Below are positions 49,681-61,536 of a DNA stretch of 64,000 nt, one piece after another. The number at the start of each line of letters is the position of its first letter. Position 1 is the first letter of the stretch. Both the position numbers and the translations under genes were made by a program. The notes beneath the pieces were generated by a model, which saw nothing but the letters and a program-made list of their open reading frames with translations, did no database searches and was not told the DNA's origin. The stretch comes from Leptodactylus fallax (taxonomy: Eukaryota; Chordata; Amphibia; Anura; Leptodactylidae): NCBI GenBank assembly GCA_947044405.1, contig CAMRHE010000063.1, positions 3,875,001 to 3,939,000 of the forward strand. The letters run 5' to 3'.

Positions 49681-50557
49681 TCCCCTTAGACTTCTATAGA
49701 CCACATGTAACCTGATCCTTCAGTAAACCTGATAGGCTGTCTTTGAATTGTGTTAGTGCATTGAGGTGAGTGATCAGTGCAGGAGCAGGGGGAAGAGAGG
49801 AGTCTGGTAGGTGGAGAAAGAAGCATTTTTCAGTCTAATCTTGTACCATTGATTTATACAATATTTGATGACACAGCGGTGACTCTTTACAGCAATGCCC
49901 AGCTATAGCACAGGTCCGGGGCACTCTTATCACTAGGGCATTAGTCCCGTGTCTCTCTGCTCACAGCTCACTAGTCTTACTAGCAGAGTCAGGCTGGTAA
50001 ATGTGGCATTGACTAGAGCAGCGTGTGGGGCCTGTAGTGTTAGCAGCACAGTTGGAGAGGCAGAGGACCATCCACATTGCCCGCTGCTGATTTGATGGCT
50101 CAGACGTAATTTTTTTGGCAGCTAATAACTGTGTCCCATACTGGAGAGGCTCGTATTGTAAAGCACAGCAAATCATGCTTTCCTATACAGTGAGTCACCA
50201 GGTGACAGTGTGCACAGAGCCTTAGAGAGTGTGAGCCAGCAGAAGGTACAACATTATTGTATCTGGTGACTCTGGCACCCCCTGCAGGCTGAATCTACAG
50301 TTGCTCACGGCACTTTATCCTTCAGTCATTTCAGATCATTCCACTTTATAGGACTTTTCTTTGGGGCAATATGAAGGATGTATTTTTCCAGTATTACTAT
50401 GTCATGTATTTTCTGTGTTTATGTGTATTCTTTTCCATGGTTTAGGTCTGACAATCTTGTATTGTATCATTCCTGTCGAATCACGTATTATCTCGAGTAG
50501 AATCGTTCTTGTATTTCTATTGGTTCTTATGGGAAATGTTTGAAGTGATTAAAAGAG

Positions 50558-50563
50558 AATAAA
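50558..50563 (+). terminator. MFAP3: candidate polyadenylation signal of MFAP3
   Basis: AATAAA preceded by AAGTGATTAAAAGAG and followed within about 10-25 nt by a GT-rich stretch. It is the best such site between the MFAP3 stop codon and the next repeats. No transcript evidence is available. Confidence 0.4.
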
Positions 50564-50583
50564 CTTGTTGTACGTGTCCTGTC

Positions 50584-51894
50584 CTTTCATTATATATACG
50601 GCTCCATATAACCTGCCAATTGCTGGGTTATAGTTTATTGTATTTGTAGTTTATTTTATTATAATTGTATTCTATATTTTTATTTTATTATATATTATTC
50701 ATATTTTTAATATTTGTATTTATATTTTTATATAATTTTTTAAATCATTCCATTTTAAATAGTATTAGTCATAATAGTATTATTAATAATAATGTATGAA
50801 TATAAGTGTTTAATAATTTATAGTATTATAGAACCTGGAATACCGTTTCTACAGACTCCATGGTAACAGACTACAAAATGATACTCTTATCTTATATGTT
50901 TCTAATTTTTGTTAAAGCGGTTGCGGGGTCCCCCTCTCTATGGGGAGCTGTTCCATACCATTCTACATGAGTTGTCCTTGTATTATATGAATAGTCTTAC
51001 TCTACAGAGGAAAAACCTTGCTGGACGTGTCTTCCTCCAGAAACAAAAATCCGTTGTTCCCCAAGGATCCTGGGAGCGGACACATTGTGAAAGTGATGTT
51101 ACATCCCCTTTAATTTTTGACATCATAGCAAGAAGCAGGGGACAGGTGGGACTGTAAAGTCCGTACTTGCCAACCCTTCAGGGAGGCTGCCGAATACAGG
51201 GGTGACCTGGAAGCGTGGGCAAATCTCTTGGATCTAGCAGAATGATTCCGCGTGCCTCGGGCTGTTGTTTTATATGTCACATGGTGCATTATGTGATAGT
51301 CCCCCAGCTCACAATTGTGCCGGCTGTGCACGTCACATATCCTGAACTGGACATGGCTTCACCAATGGGAGCATGGCCTCCCATCATGCACCATTCCTCC
51401 AGAGGACTTCTGTGACATGTTGGCAAGTATGGAAGTGTCAGACTACACAGGAACGGTTTGTAGTCTGTATCTATGGAGACGCACAGGTCTGCACAGAAGC
51501 TGTAAACAGGAGGTAAATTTTAAATCAAGAATATTTGCAAAGTTGCTGCATTTTGTTAGATAGAAATTGCTTGTGTTGGTGGAGCTTTTCTTTTATAAGG
51601 GTTTTAAAGCCGTTTCAGATCGAAACCACCGCAATGATCTGCGGATTTCCACAGATCTATATGTTGGCGTATTTGTTCCCTGCAAGTATTGTACTTGACA
51701 TTAGCTAAGATATAAAACATCTTTTGGGATTTCTGTTTCCCGGGTGTTCCCTGTAGCTTGTACAAGTATATAGTGTCCAGGGGTTTAAGAAGTAACCAAG
51801 AGGCCCCATAGCAAAACATGTAATGGAGCCTCACTCTAACATGACCACCTTAAACAGCAAGTTTAGAACCTTAACAGTGTACAATTGTGTTTGT
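50584..51894. other. intergenic, AT-rich then unremarkable
   Basis: 50,640-50,830 is very AT-rich with TTATTATA- and TTTATA-type runs. The rest shows no exon or RNA gene. Confidence 0.5.
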
Positions 51895-52690
51895 GTCCCG
51901 TACATACAGGGATAATATACACAGTGCTGTTACAGTACAGGGATAATAAACACAGTGATGTCACAGTACAGGGATAATAAACATTGTGATGTCACAGTAC
52001 AGGGATAATACACACAGTGATGTCACAGTACAGGGATAATACGCGCAGTGATGTCACAGTACAGGGATAATACGCGCAGTGATGTCACAGTACAGGGATA
52101 ATACGCACAGTGATGTCACAGTACAGAGATAATACGCGCAGTGACGTCACAGTACAGGGATAATACACGCAGTGACGTCACAGTACAGGGATAATACGCG
52201 CAGTGACGTCACAGTACAGGGATAATACGCGCAGTGACGTCACAGTACAGGGATAATACGCGCAGTGACGTCACAGTACAGGGATAATACGCGCAGTGAC
52301 GTCACAGTACAGGGATAATACGCGCAGTGACGTCACAGTACAGGGATAATACGCGCAGTGATGTCACAGTACAGGGATAATACGCACAGTGATTTCATAG
52401 TACAGGGATGATATACACAGTGATGTCACAGTACAACGATATTACGCATGGTGATGTCACCATAAAGGAATAATAAACAAATTGATGTCACAGTACAGGG
52501 ATAATATACACAGTGATGTCACAGTACAGGGATAATAAACATAGTGATGTCACAGTACAGTGATTTCATAGTACAGGGATAATATACACGGTGATGTTTC
52601 AGTACAGGAATAATACACACAGTGATGTCACAGTACAGGGATAATACAAGGTTAATGCTTACTGTGACATCATAGAACAGGGATAACGCA
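51895..52690. repeat. 31-bp minisatellite with embedded CRE palindromes
   Basis: Unit CAGTACAGGGATAATACGCG plus CAGTGATGTCA, about 25 copies, degenerate at both ends. In seven consecutive units the end reads TGACGTCA, a perfect cAMP response element, at 52,142, 52,173, 52,204, 52,235, 52,266, 52,297 and 52,328. Other units have TGATGTCA, one CpG transition away. Confidence 0.95.
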
Positions 52691-53660
52691 CAAGAAAAAG
52701 ATGGCTGTGACATAACTGCACATGTATAAAGGAATTATACTGATGCCACATACAGGCATTATAATGTCCCAGTAAAGTAATGGCGGAGCAGTCAGTTTTC
52801 CTCACCCCCTTCCATCATCCATATATTACTGATTGTATCCTAGGTCTCAGGGGGGTCTCAAAACCCTCTTCCTGCAAATGCAGAGGACATCTCATAACTC
52901 CAGTAGGTGAAGTTATCTTAGTCCTGTATCACTGACCGAAACCAACAATCTCCGTGCCGTTTCTGTAGAAAAAACTGTAATTTACTGCAGTGTCTCAATT
53001 TTCCACATCTACCACAAGACGGCGCTATTATTGTGTTAATACATAGCGCAAAGTATTCTCGTATGCAAAATGATAAACAGTCTACAAAATCATTTTGGCC
53101 ATCAACAAAATCTGCTTGTTTTCATTGAAGATGTCTTCTCCTCTTCTAGACACATTTTCTTGTAGTAATGAAGATATTTAACCAAATGTATTAATGACGG
53201 ATATTGGACATGAAGCCACTATTCTCTATTCTTTATATGCTCGAAGAACAGAATATTATCTGAATTATTTAGTAGATTTATTTAGCATCCTTGTATAGCG
53301 CCATCATATTCTGCAGCTCCTTACAGATATTGTCATCACTGTCCCATATAGGGCTCACAATCTACATTCAGTAGACTTACAGGGTGTTTGAGTCTTGCCG
53401 TTATAATATTGCCTTATCAGGGTTTCTGGAACTTTTTCATTGATGACCTATCTTTAGGATAGAATTATCAATGGACGATCGTTGGGAGTCCAACACTCGG
53501 GAATCCTGCTGATCAGCAGCGGCGCTCCCTGAGCACCACTTCCTTTTCTCAGGCCATGTCATGTTCTTAGATCACATAGCCAGATCACAGCTCAGTCCCA
53601 TTTAAGTTTATGTCATCCTGTGCCATAAATGTATGACTGTGTGACCTCCATGATGGTTAA

Positions 53661-54072
53661 GGGTGGGTTCACACTTGCGCTGGAGTTTGTCCGCCGCGAA
53701 TCCGACTGAAAATCTCGGAAAACTGGATAGGGAAAGGTTTGTGACGCATTGCTTAAACACCCATTCATTTGAATGGGTTTTTAAAGCAATGTGTGGGGGT
53801 GCGCTTACACCCTCTGTGCCGCGAAGCCGGTTTTTTTTTTCGCTGGAAACAAAGTTGGACATGCAGGACTTTGTGTCCAACGAAAAAAAACGGCTTCATG
53901 GTGCAGAGGGTGTAAGCGCACCCCCACACATTGCTTTAAAAACCCATTCAAATGAATGGGTGTTTAAGCAATGCGTCACAAACCTTTCCCTATCCAGTCC
54001 CTATACAGTTTTCCGAGACATTCAATTGGATTTGCGGCGGACGGACTCCGGCGCAAGTGTGAACCCACCCTT
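53661..54072. mobile_element. 0.4-kb near-complete foldback, GTTCACA termini
   Basis: The left half starts GGGTGGGTTCACACTTGCGC and the right half ends GCGCAAGTGTGAACCCACCC. Paired blocks run almost to the centre (CACCCATTCATTTGAATGGG/CCCATTCAAATGAATGGG, GGTGCGCTTACACCCTCTG/CAGAGGGTGTAAGCGCACC). Arms are about 190 bp with a loop of some 30 bp. ORFs on both strands result from the symmetry. Confidence 0.9.
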
Positions 54073-54439
54073 TCTCAAAGGTCAGAGCCCACTTATAGCT
54101 TATTCTTCTGATGAGAACACCCCAATAAATATGAATTTTGGACTGGTTACCACACCTCTGATGATATCTCTCTGCTTGTGAACAGGGCCATATTAACGAT
54201 AGGCCCCATGTCAGCGGAGGGCCCGTCAGCTGTCTGGCATCCAGCAACATCCTTTGTCCTCCGGACGCAGATAGAGTAGAATACAATGGTGGAGCAGGGG
54301 CCATCCAACCTGTAATCCTTTCTGTTTGCCTTGTTGGCGCAGGTAGGTGCAATTTGTTGATGTCATTGCGGCAGCCAGAAACTGCACATACAGGAGGGAC
54401 CGGCTCCATGTGACCGGGGCTAGATGAATATTACTTTTT

Positions 54440-54960
54440 GTATTTCGTTAGTACAGCTTATATGTGGAGGATGTTTTAGGGGACATTATACTATGTGGGG
54501 GACATTAAGGGGTAATTATATTTTATGGGGGTCACTGATGGTGCACTATACACTGTGGGTCACTAAGAGGGGGATCAAACTGGAGGCAACACTAAAGGGA
54601 CTTTGTACTTTGTGGCAGCATTAATAGGACATTATACTTTGGGGGACTCAAGGACATATTGTATTGAGGGCACTAAGGGGGCATTATACTGTGTTTGGAG
54701 AATGAAGGGGGAATTACAGTATATTTTGTAGAGGGTCAGTGATGGAGCATTATACTATGTGAGGGCACTAAGAGGGTCAAACTGGGGGCAGCACGAAGGG
54801 GACATTATACTATGTGGTGACATTAATGGTGCATTATAATGCGTGGGTCAATAAGAGGACTTTATACTGTGTGAGGGCACTTTGGGGGCATTATGTTGCG
54901 TGGGTAGCAGTAAGGGGGTATTATACTGTCTGTTACACAAAGAAGGGCACTCTTAGGAAA
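54440..54960. repeat. degenerate GTCCCC-type minisatellite, reverse orientation
   Basis: Recurrent blocks GGGGGACATTATACT, GGGGGCATTATACTG and TGTGAGGGCACTAAG with a period near 30 bp. These are reverse complements of the AGTATAATGTCCCC motif at the left edge of the window. Confidence 0.75.
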
Positions 54961-55969
54961 TGTAAGAGGAATTTGAGGCAGACTTCCATACAGCGGAGTG
55001 GCTCGTGTCATGGGTTCTGCTGAGGAATCCACAAGATTCGAGTAGGGCACTTATTTCTTTCAGTGTCTTGCTTCAATTCAGAATCAGTAATAATCCCACC
55101 GTGTGGACATACCCTAACTGTCTAGGTAACATGTGGTGGGGTTAGGGGTAAAGCGTAACACAAAATCACCGCCAGTGTTCTGCCTCCTTGTGCCCTCTGA
55201 AAGTTGGGAGAGGGGTGTTAAGTTGGAGGGACTGTTATGAAAACTTAGCACTGAGCTCACCAATGAGTTAAAACGGACCTGCTTGTGAAGGGGAAATGTT
55301 TGGATTTCTTCTGCTTCAGCGTCTCACTATGTATTATATTACACACCGCTCAATGTAGAGTGAAATTGCCTAACAAGGTGTAGAGTGTGGATATAGTGAG
55401 CGGCCCCTCTCCTCCTCCTAATGTAACTGCGCCCGACATCGCTGGAATAATTTCTTAGACGTCGTCCTCAATCTCATTTTAAGAAACTCATCATGGCTAA
55501 CATCTCCACAGCTCTCCTGAACGGCTCCAGGGACCCGATCTCTTCATTGCTTCTGGATGATAGTTGTAAAAGAGGTCATCATTTATTACGATCCGTCGGC
55601 TTAGAGAAATACCGAGCGCCTCTCTATAGGGAAATGTAATTCTTAAAGGGCCGGGGGTGCCTGTATATTACTCTGTGAGCGGGAATCCTATAAGGCAGCA
55701 TTGTCATTGCTATACCAGAGGGGCCATAAGAAGAATAGAATACTTACGTAACCCCTTCTCGCTGAAGCCACTTTTGTTTTTATGTTTTCCTTGTTGCTTT
55801 TTATAACCCATTTTCCAAAAACCACAATTTTTTTTATTTTTTCATTCACATAAACATAGGAGGACTTAGATTTAACAGGACAAGTTGTACTTTCTAATGG
55901 CACCATTTAATATTCCATAAAGTATATTGGGAAACTGGAAAAAAATATATTAATGGGGACGAAGTGGAA

Positions 55970-56225
55970 AAAAAAAATGTTTTTTTTTTTGGTTTTTTTT
56001 TTATTCATGTTTTTTGGGAGATGAAACAGGGATTCGTGTTTTTTTTTTTTTTAAATGTTCGCCTTACAGGATAAATATTTTTATGTTTTATTAGTTTGGT
56101 TATTAGTTATTAGTTTTTTGATACCGATGATGTTTTTTTTTTTTTTTTTTTTTTTGTAAATTGGGAAAAGGGGGGCAATTTAATTTTTATTCAGTTTTTT
56201 TTTTTTTTTTTTTACATTTTTTTTA
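55970..56225. repeat. homopolymer T-rich tracts
   Basis: Four or more runs of T (up to about 24) separated by short AT-rich sequence. Such tracts are prone to assembly error. Confidence 0.9.
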
Positions 56226-56322
56226 AACTTTATCTTTAGCCCCTTAGGGGATTTAACTTGCAACCATTAGATTGCTCCATACTATATAGTATTGTAGTCT
56301 TGCAAAATTGTGATTATTTCTA

Positions 56323-56590
56323 TTAAGGAGTTTTTTGGGACTTTTTTATTGATGACTTATCCTTAGAATATGCCTTGAATATGTAATCGACATCTGGGTC
56401 CCCACTGATCGGCTGGTTGAAGAGTCCGCAGCATTTTGGTGACTATTGCAGCTACATCACTAAATATCAAGCACAGCGCCGTACATATAATAGTGGCTGT
56501 GCTTGGTACTGCAGCTCAGCCCCAATCACTTGAATGGGGCTGAGCTGCTGTCATAGCATATGACCAATGAATGTGATGTTTAAGAGAGTG
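56323..56590. mobile_element. T2-like MITE, right end missing
   Basis: Left TTAAGGAGTTTTTTGGGAC, then GATGACTTATCCTTAGAATA, GGTCCCCACTGATCGGCTGG and GGCTGTGCTTGGTACTGCAG. It is followed directly by the CCCAGAGTATAATAG block of the foldback family, so two elements adjoin. Confidence 0.65.
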
Positions 56591-57019
56591 CCACAGAGAC
56601 CCCAGAGTATAATAGTTTCTCTTCTGGTTTGCAGGTGACGAACCCCCAAAGTTTTAGGTTCCTGTTGATTTCTGGCCTAGATTTCAAGCATCATTCACAC
56701 CAGTAAGCTGCCATAAATTATCTTAAATCTGACGGGGTCAGTGGCCTGGATGTGAGGACACCTTAATGCTCTTGTGTCCTACTAGTATATATGGACATCA
56801 TGGAACAGGGTTTGCAGTAAGCGCCCAAGCTCCTACTGCGGGCAGCCAAACTTTTCTCTCTATGGCTGTGAGAAGGGGAACAGGGAATTTAGATCCTCGA
56901 CATCCATAAGCCCCAGTGATGGCAAACCTTGGAAGATTAATTTCACGAATGTTCGCAAAGTTGCCTGCAAGCTTTGTATTGAACTTGCTCAGTCCAAACT
57001 GTAAGTGCTATTATTATGT

Positions 57020-57315
57020 TCTAGGGTCTCTTTATACCCCAGAGTACAATAATCGGAGGCGTGGAAAAATAAAAAACACTCAAACCTCTCCTGGGCACCG
57101 CTGCAGCGTTGTTCTCCTCTCTTCCAGTCTCCTCTATGATGTCACAGGCCTTGGGTCACTGCTGAGATCTGTGATCAGGTCACATGGGGAGTGTTGATGT
57201 CACCATGCCAGCGTTAATACTGGGACCCGGGCCCATGATGTCACAGAGGAGGCCAGAAGACAAAAGGGAAAGAAGACTGGGTGCCGCAGAATACCCTGGA
57301 AAGGTAAGTACCAGT
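57020..57315. mobile_element. copy of the CCCAGAGTA / CTCCTGGGC dispersed element
   Basis: Contains CCCCAGAGTACAATAATCGG, ACCTCTCCTGGGCACC, GATGTCACAGGCCTTGGGTC and a palindromic right part (ATGATGTCACAGAGG). It matches elements at 922-1,485 and 13,543-13,880. Confidence 0.6.
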
Positions 57316-58354
57316 ATGACATTTTTGGAAAATTTATATCAAACCTGGTTAGTTGCAGATAGTTTCTGTCATCTATATATTCTCTACCTATATGTGACCA
57401 CATACCCAGTTGAAGACCCCCATAATTCACATAGCTCTCTATGAAAAATTTACCGATGCCGTTAATGGCCAAGATGGCAACATCCCTTTTAAAACAGTCA
57501 GAGTATTTTGGTACTAAGGGCACATTCACACCACGTTTTCTGGTTCAAATTAGTACCATGGTCTCCGCTAATCTGGTCCATGAGGTTACATATGGAGTCC
57601 GTTGGACCACATTTACTATAATGGGGTCCATCGGGCGTCCACTGTTCCAAAACTGACAGGATACTTCTCTCTGCCAGTTTCTGCGCAGATACAAAAGCGT
57701 GGTAGGCTACGGTTTTGCGTTCAATAAAAAAACTGAGACAGCAACAGATGCGTTTCTTTTTTTTTAATTAGAAGAAACCTTGCATAGACGGATGCCCCCC
57801 TCTGCTGCAGTTTTTATTTGGTACCCCTAGATGGCGCCCTGTCCGCACACAACGTGTTGGATGGGTAATGTGATGAATTTATCTGGGGCAGTATATTTCA
57901 ATCAGAGCAGCCGCCTGCACACAGCCATTCCTCGGTACATATTTTAGAAGCTTACCCGGCCCTGTGGTATTTTAAAAAGGGATTTCTCTCAGTGACCTGT
58001 GATTTTAACAAGCTTTTTTATTATGTCACCTGTTATTCCTAATCTATTAATCTTCTGGAAAGACCTTTGCAAGCTGGCAGCCTCCGAGATAAAATAGGAC
58101 AGCGATTTTATTTTATTTTTTTGGCAGTTTCATAACCCACATATTCATCACTTCATGCTCCGGGATTTTTACACTAATAACCGAGGTTCTAAAAGAGGAA
58201 TGGAGCCAATATATTTATACATTCTGAGGGCGCACTTACTTATTCCGTGACCTGAAAGAAGGACACAGAGGCTAAAAATGATTCAGAGGATGATTCCAGT
58301 GAAAAGTAAAAAAAATTCAGGTTCATCTGACAACGTTCCTCTAGCCAGTCTGTA
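57316..58354. other. intergenic, no gene recognised
   Basis: 57,520-57,715 looks like a GTTCACA-type MITE fragment (GGGCACATTCACACCACG). The rest holds nothing I can name. Confidence 0.4.
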
Positions 58355-58570
58355 TTAAAGGGATTTTCTGGGACCCTACTGACCCGCTGGTTCAAGGGGC
58401 CACAGCATTGAGGTGAACACTGCGGCCTCTTTACTGAATACCAAGTACAGTGTTGTACATTGTCTAGTGGCTGTGCTTGGTATTGCTGCTCAGCCCCATT
58501 CACTTGAATGGGACTGAACTGCTGCTGTACCATGTGCCTAATGAACATGATGTCATCAGCACAGGGAAGT
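58355..58570. mobile_element. T2-like MITE, partial
   Basis: Begins TTAAAGGGATTTTCTGGGAC and contains GGCTGTGCTTGGTATTGCTG and CCCCATTCACTTGAATGGG. It lacks the GATGACCTATCC part and the right TTAA. Confidence 0.6.
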
Positions 58571-60005
58571 TCTACAGAGACTTCCCCAAGTGACCGGGGA
58601 CATGACAATTAGTTGAATGATTTTTAACATACACTTGGGGGGAATAAAATGGTGGGATTTATTAAGTTACTTTGTAAACCAAAAATTAATCCATTTTGGT
58701 GCAGCCCATAAAAACGTGGTCCTTCCCCTGCTGATAAGTCCCGCCCAGCTGGCTCCACCCCTGCTATAGAAATGTGGCAAGCAGGAATTTTAATTGGAAA
58801 AAAAGTGCTAATTTTTGCAAATGAGAAGTGACTTATTCCCGTCACAATCCTGGCACCTCATATATAAGAAAATATTAGGGATTGGTGGATTTTTCTATCT
58901 AATAGGGCAACTTGAGACATGGCAGATTTATCACAGATTTCCAATATGGATTGTAAACTAATTTATGGTATAATACATGAGGGTGAATATAAGATTATGT
59001 CCAGTCCACCAAGAAATAGTTTAAATAGATGGAGACAACAACCCCCTGACATGTGATGTCACATCCTGTGGACGATTTCATTGGGAAGTCACGCACCTCA
59101 CATGTGATGTCACTTCCTGCGACTGGTCTCAGTGGGTTGTCATGTGGCCACACTTTCCATTGCTCTTCATGTCATATATACAGTATATCATGTTATTTCA
59201 GCCTCTCCATTAGCACATGGACAGAGCCGCCTCCTCCACAGGCATTTAGAGGTACGTACCGGAGCGTTATACCCAACATTTATCATTCCTATCATCTTCA
59301 TTTATAGATTTTATATGTTTTTTTATTATTTTTTTATATTAAATTAATATTTTATATTTTGAGTCTTAATAACTAGACACACGGGTTTGGCCAGATTACC
59401 TACAATAAGCAATGTCTTTCCATAGGATCTATAGGAGGATGTGACCCCCAGGAGAATAGGGGTGGGGGGGTTAGTGTCCTGTTGCATCAGTAATTCCAGA
59501 TGTAATTCTCCAGTTTTCCTGCAGAGGCGCTGCAGGGAAAATAACACATAGCCTTTGTTTTAATAAACCTAGTAAAATCGTAGATTTACTAAGGAGTGTT
59601 TTTCTACTGGAAAGAGATCCCACAAATTCCTGGGGTGTTAGCAGCCCTCATCATTACAGGCATGATATGATGTTATATTATTGTATACACATCTATATAC
59701 ATTGTGAGTCTTCGGCTAGTATTTCCTAGTCTGTAAGCTCTTCGGGGCAAGTTTCTGGTATGGGACAGCAGTAGGCAGATGGATAGACATGATCGAGGGT
59801 TTTATCGCCGATCACAATATTTGTAGCCAAGGAGGAATTATTTTTTTCCCCTGAGACTCAGACTCTTTTCTTTTCTTCCTCTGGATCATCGGGTTGGGTC
59901 TCTTATCTCAGGACCTTATTTATGGATGCTCAGATGGACCATCACAGGAGATCAGACTCCATGCACTATCAGACTGAAGGGCCTAAGGCCCACCAGAGGA
60001 ACGTG
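58571..60005. other. intergenic, no gene recognised
   Basis: Contains a pair of related TGTGATGTCACxTCCTG blocks at 59,053 and 59,103, and an AT-rich tract at 59,300-59,360. No exon or RNA gene was seen. Confidence 0.45.
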
Positions 60006-60437
60006 TTAAAGGGTTTTTACGCCCCAACAGTGTTTTCCATACTGATGTCCTATTCATAGGATAGACCATTGGTATCTGATTGGTGGGAGGCCCTACACGC
60101 AGACCCCGCACGGATCAGCTGATCTGGCTGCCTACAGGCCCTGGAAGGTACTGCTGTGGCCAGGGCTGGAAGCATGGGTGTGCTTCCTCCTATTCAAGTA
60201 ATAAGGGCAGAGCTGCAGCCCTGTTGACTGTATAGCGGTAGTGCTGGGGGAACTCTGGTCAGGCTACTTCCAGCCCTTGCTACAGCAGTAGCTACCAGCA
60301 CCTGAAGGTAGGCAAATCAGCTGATCAGTGTGGGGTCCAGGTGTCAGACCGCCGCCAATCAGACACAAAGGATCTATCCTGTGGATTGATCATCAGTATG
60401 AAAAAAAACTGTTAGGGCCGAAAAAAAAAAACTTTAA
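60006..60437. mobile_element. T2-like MITE
   Basis: Left GTGTTAAAGGGTTTTTACGC, then GATGTCCTATTCATAGGATA, AGACCCCGCACGGATCAGCT and GATCTATCCTGTGGATTGAT. The right end is A-rich and ends near CTTTAA at 60,437. Confidence 0.55.
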
Positions 60438-61534
60438 GTCCAGGTGCCTAAATGATCCTGGGATGTCCGAAAAACCAATTGGCCGGGTGGAGTTTTTGTA
60501 ACCCATGCCTTTTTCATACTAAGAAATGCCCAAATTTGCAAGAATTGTTCCTGAAAATTAAGTCATTTTTCCAGAGACAGCGCCACTGTGATCCATAGGC
60601 TGTGTCTGGTATTGCAGCTAAGTTACTTGAGTGGAGCTGAGTTGCAATAAAACTCTTCTGAAATAAAGACCAGGTCAGAAGAGTCGCCTTTCCTTCGAGG
60701 ATGCCTCTTTGGTGAGCTATGGCTGCCCAATGGTAACTAAGATAAGGGTTTCCATGTGCCAGTGCCTGCCTTCAAGGTCCAGCTGGACAGCTGTGTTGCC
60801 TGTCAACATAACTCTATATGAGAGCTACAAGGTTGTCAGGGACTACAAATATACATATTCATTGCGTTCTTGGCCTTGTAGCCCTAACTAATGGAACAGT
60901 GACAGCCGCTGTTACTGAGCTGCCATTATTCTGCAGCCCTCGATTGTCGCATACCTAATAGATATCCAAACAGTGAGGTATTCAGAGCAACGTATGGCGG
61001 AAAATGCATTAGTCTGTATTTACCATGTCATTATCCAAGTCTTGTTAAGTGTATTTATCGTCCGCCATGTTGAGCATTAGCGACACCCTGTTTTCGCTCT
61101 ACATTACACCTTTGCTTATAGAATTTGCAGTCATTGAGTTAAGCATCACTCAGCAGGATAGCAAAGCAAACAGCGTGGAAAGTGGCCAGGTAATCTGTAT
61201 GTGCATCACTGCTACGTGTTCACAATGGAAGCTACCTCCGTCCTATTAACTATAGGGCATACAATGGCCTCCTATTGTCCGCCGCAGCTTCTGCATGTGG
61301 ATTCTTGGCCGGCTTTCGAGAATACAGGTACAGGAGGGAATTGTCACATACTTACCCATCAGCACTGCGGCGCGCTCTTTTCTCTCTTCCAGCTGCACCG
61401 CGATGAGTCTCGCAGTGATAATGGCTAGGATGCCAGGAGGCAAATACACATCACTCCCCTCACCTGACCTTTCTGAATATTCTCCTTTATAGCATGTCCT
61501 GATCCTGCTCGATTCTACTTACCGCACTTCCTTC
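60438..61534. other. intergenic, no gene recognised
   Basis: 60,575-60,655 holds a fragment (CAGCGCCACTGTGATCCAT, TGGTATTGCAGC) of a repeat also present at 45.2 and 47.8 kb. The short ORFs lack recognisable motifs. Confidence 0.45.
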
Positions 61535-61536
61535 TA

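Larger units (their letters stand above)
47559..50583 (+). other. MFAP3: probable MFAP3 3' UTR
   Basis: No gene follows until a good AATAAA at 50,558-50,563 with a GT-rich stretch (CTTGTTGTACGTGTCC) right after it. The UTR would be about 3 kb, in keeping with long mammalian MFAP3 3' UTRs. It includes a T2-like copy at 48,144-48,236 and a CT-rich tract. The extent is inferred from the signal alone. Confidence 0.4.

Noticed and set aside
49421..49699. Ser/Leu-rich ORFs that look like membrane proteins
   Set aside because: They are translations of a CT microsatellite.
53608..54409. ORFs of 90-172 codons on both strands
   Set aside because: Explained by the near-perfect palindrome at 53,661-54,072 and its flanks.
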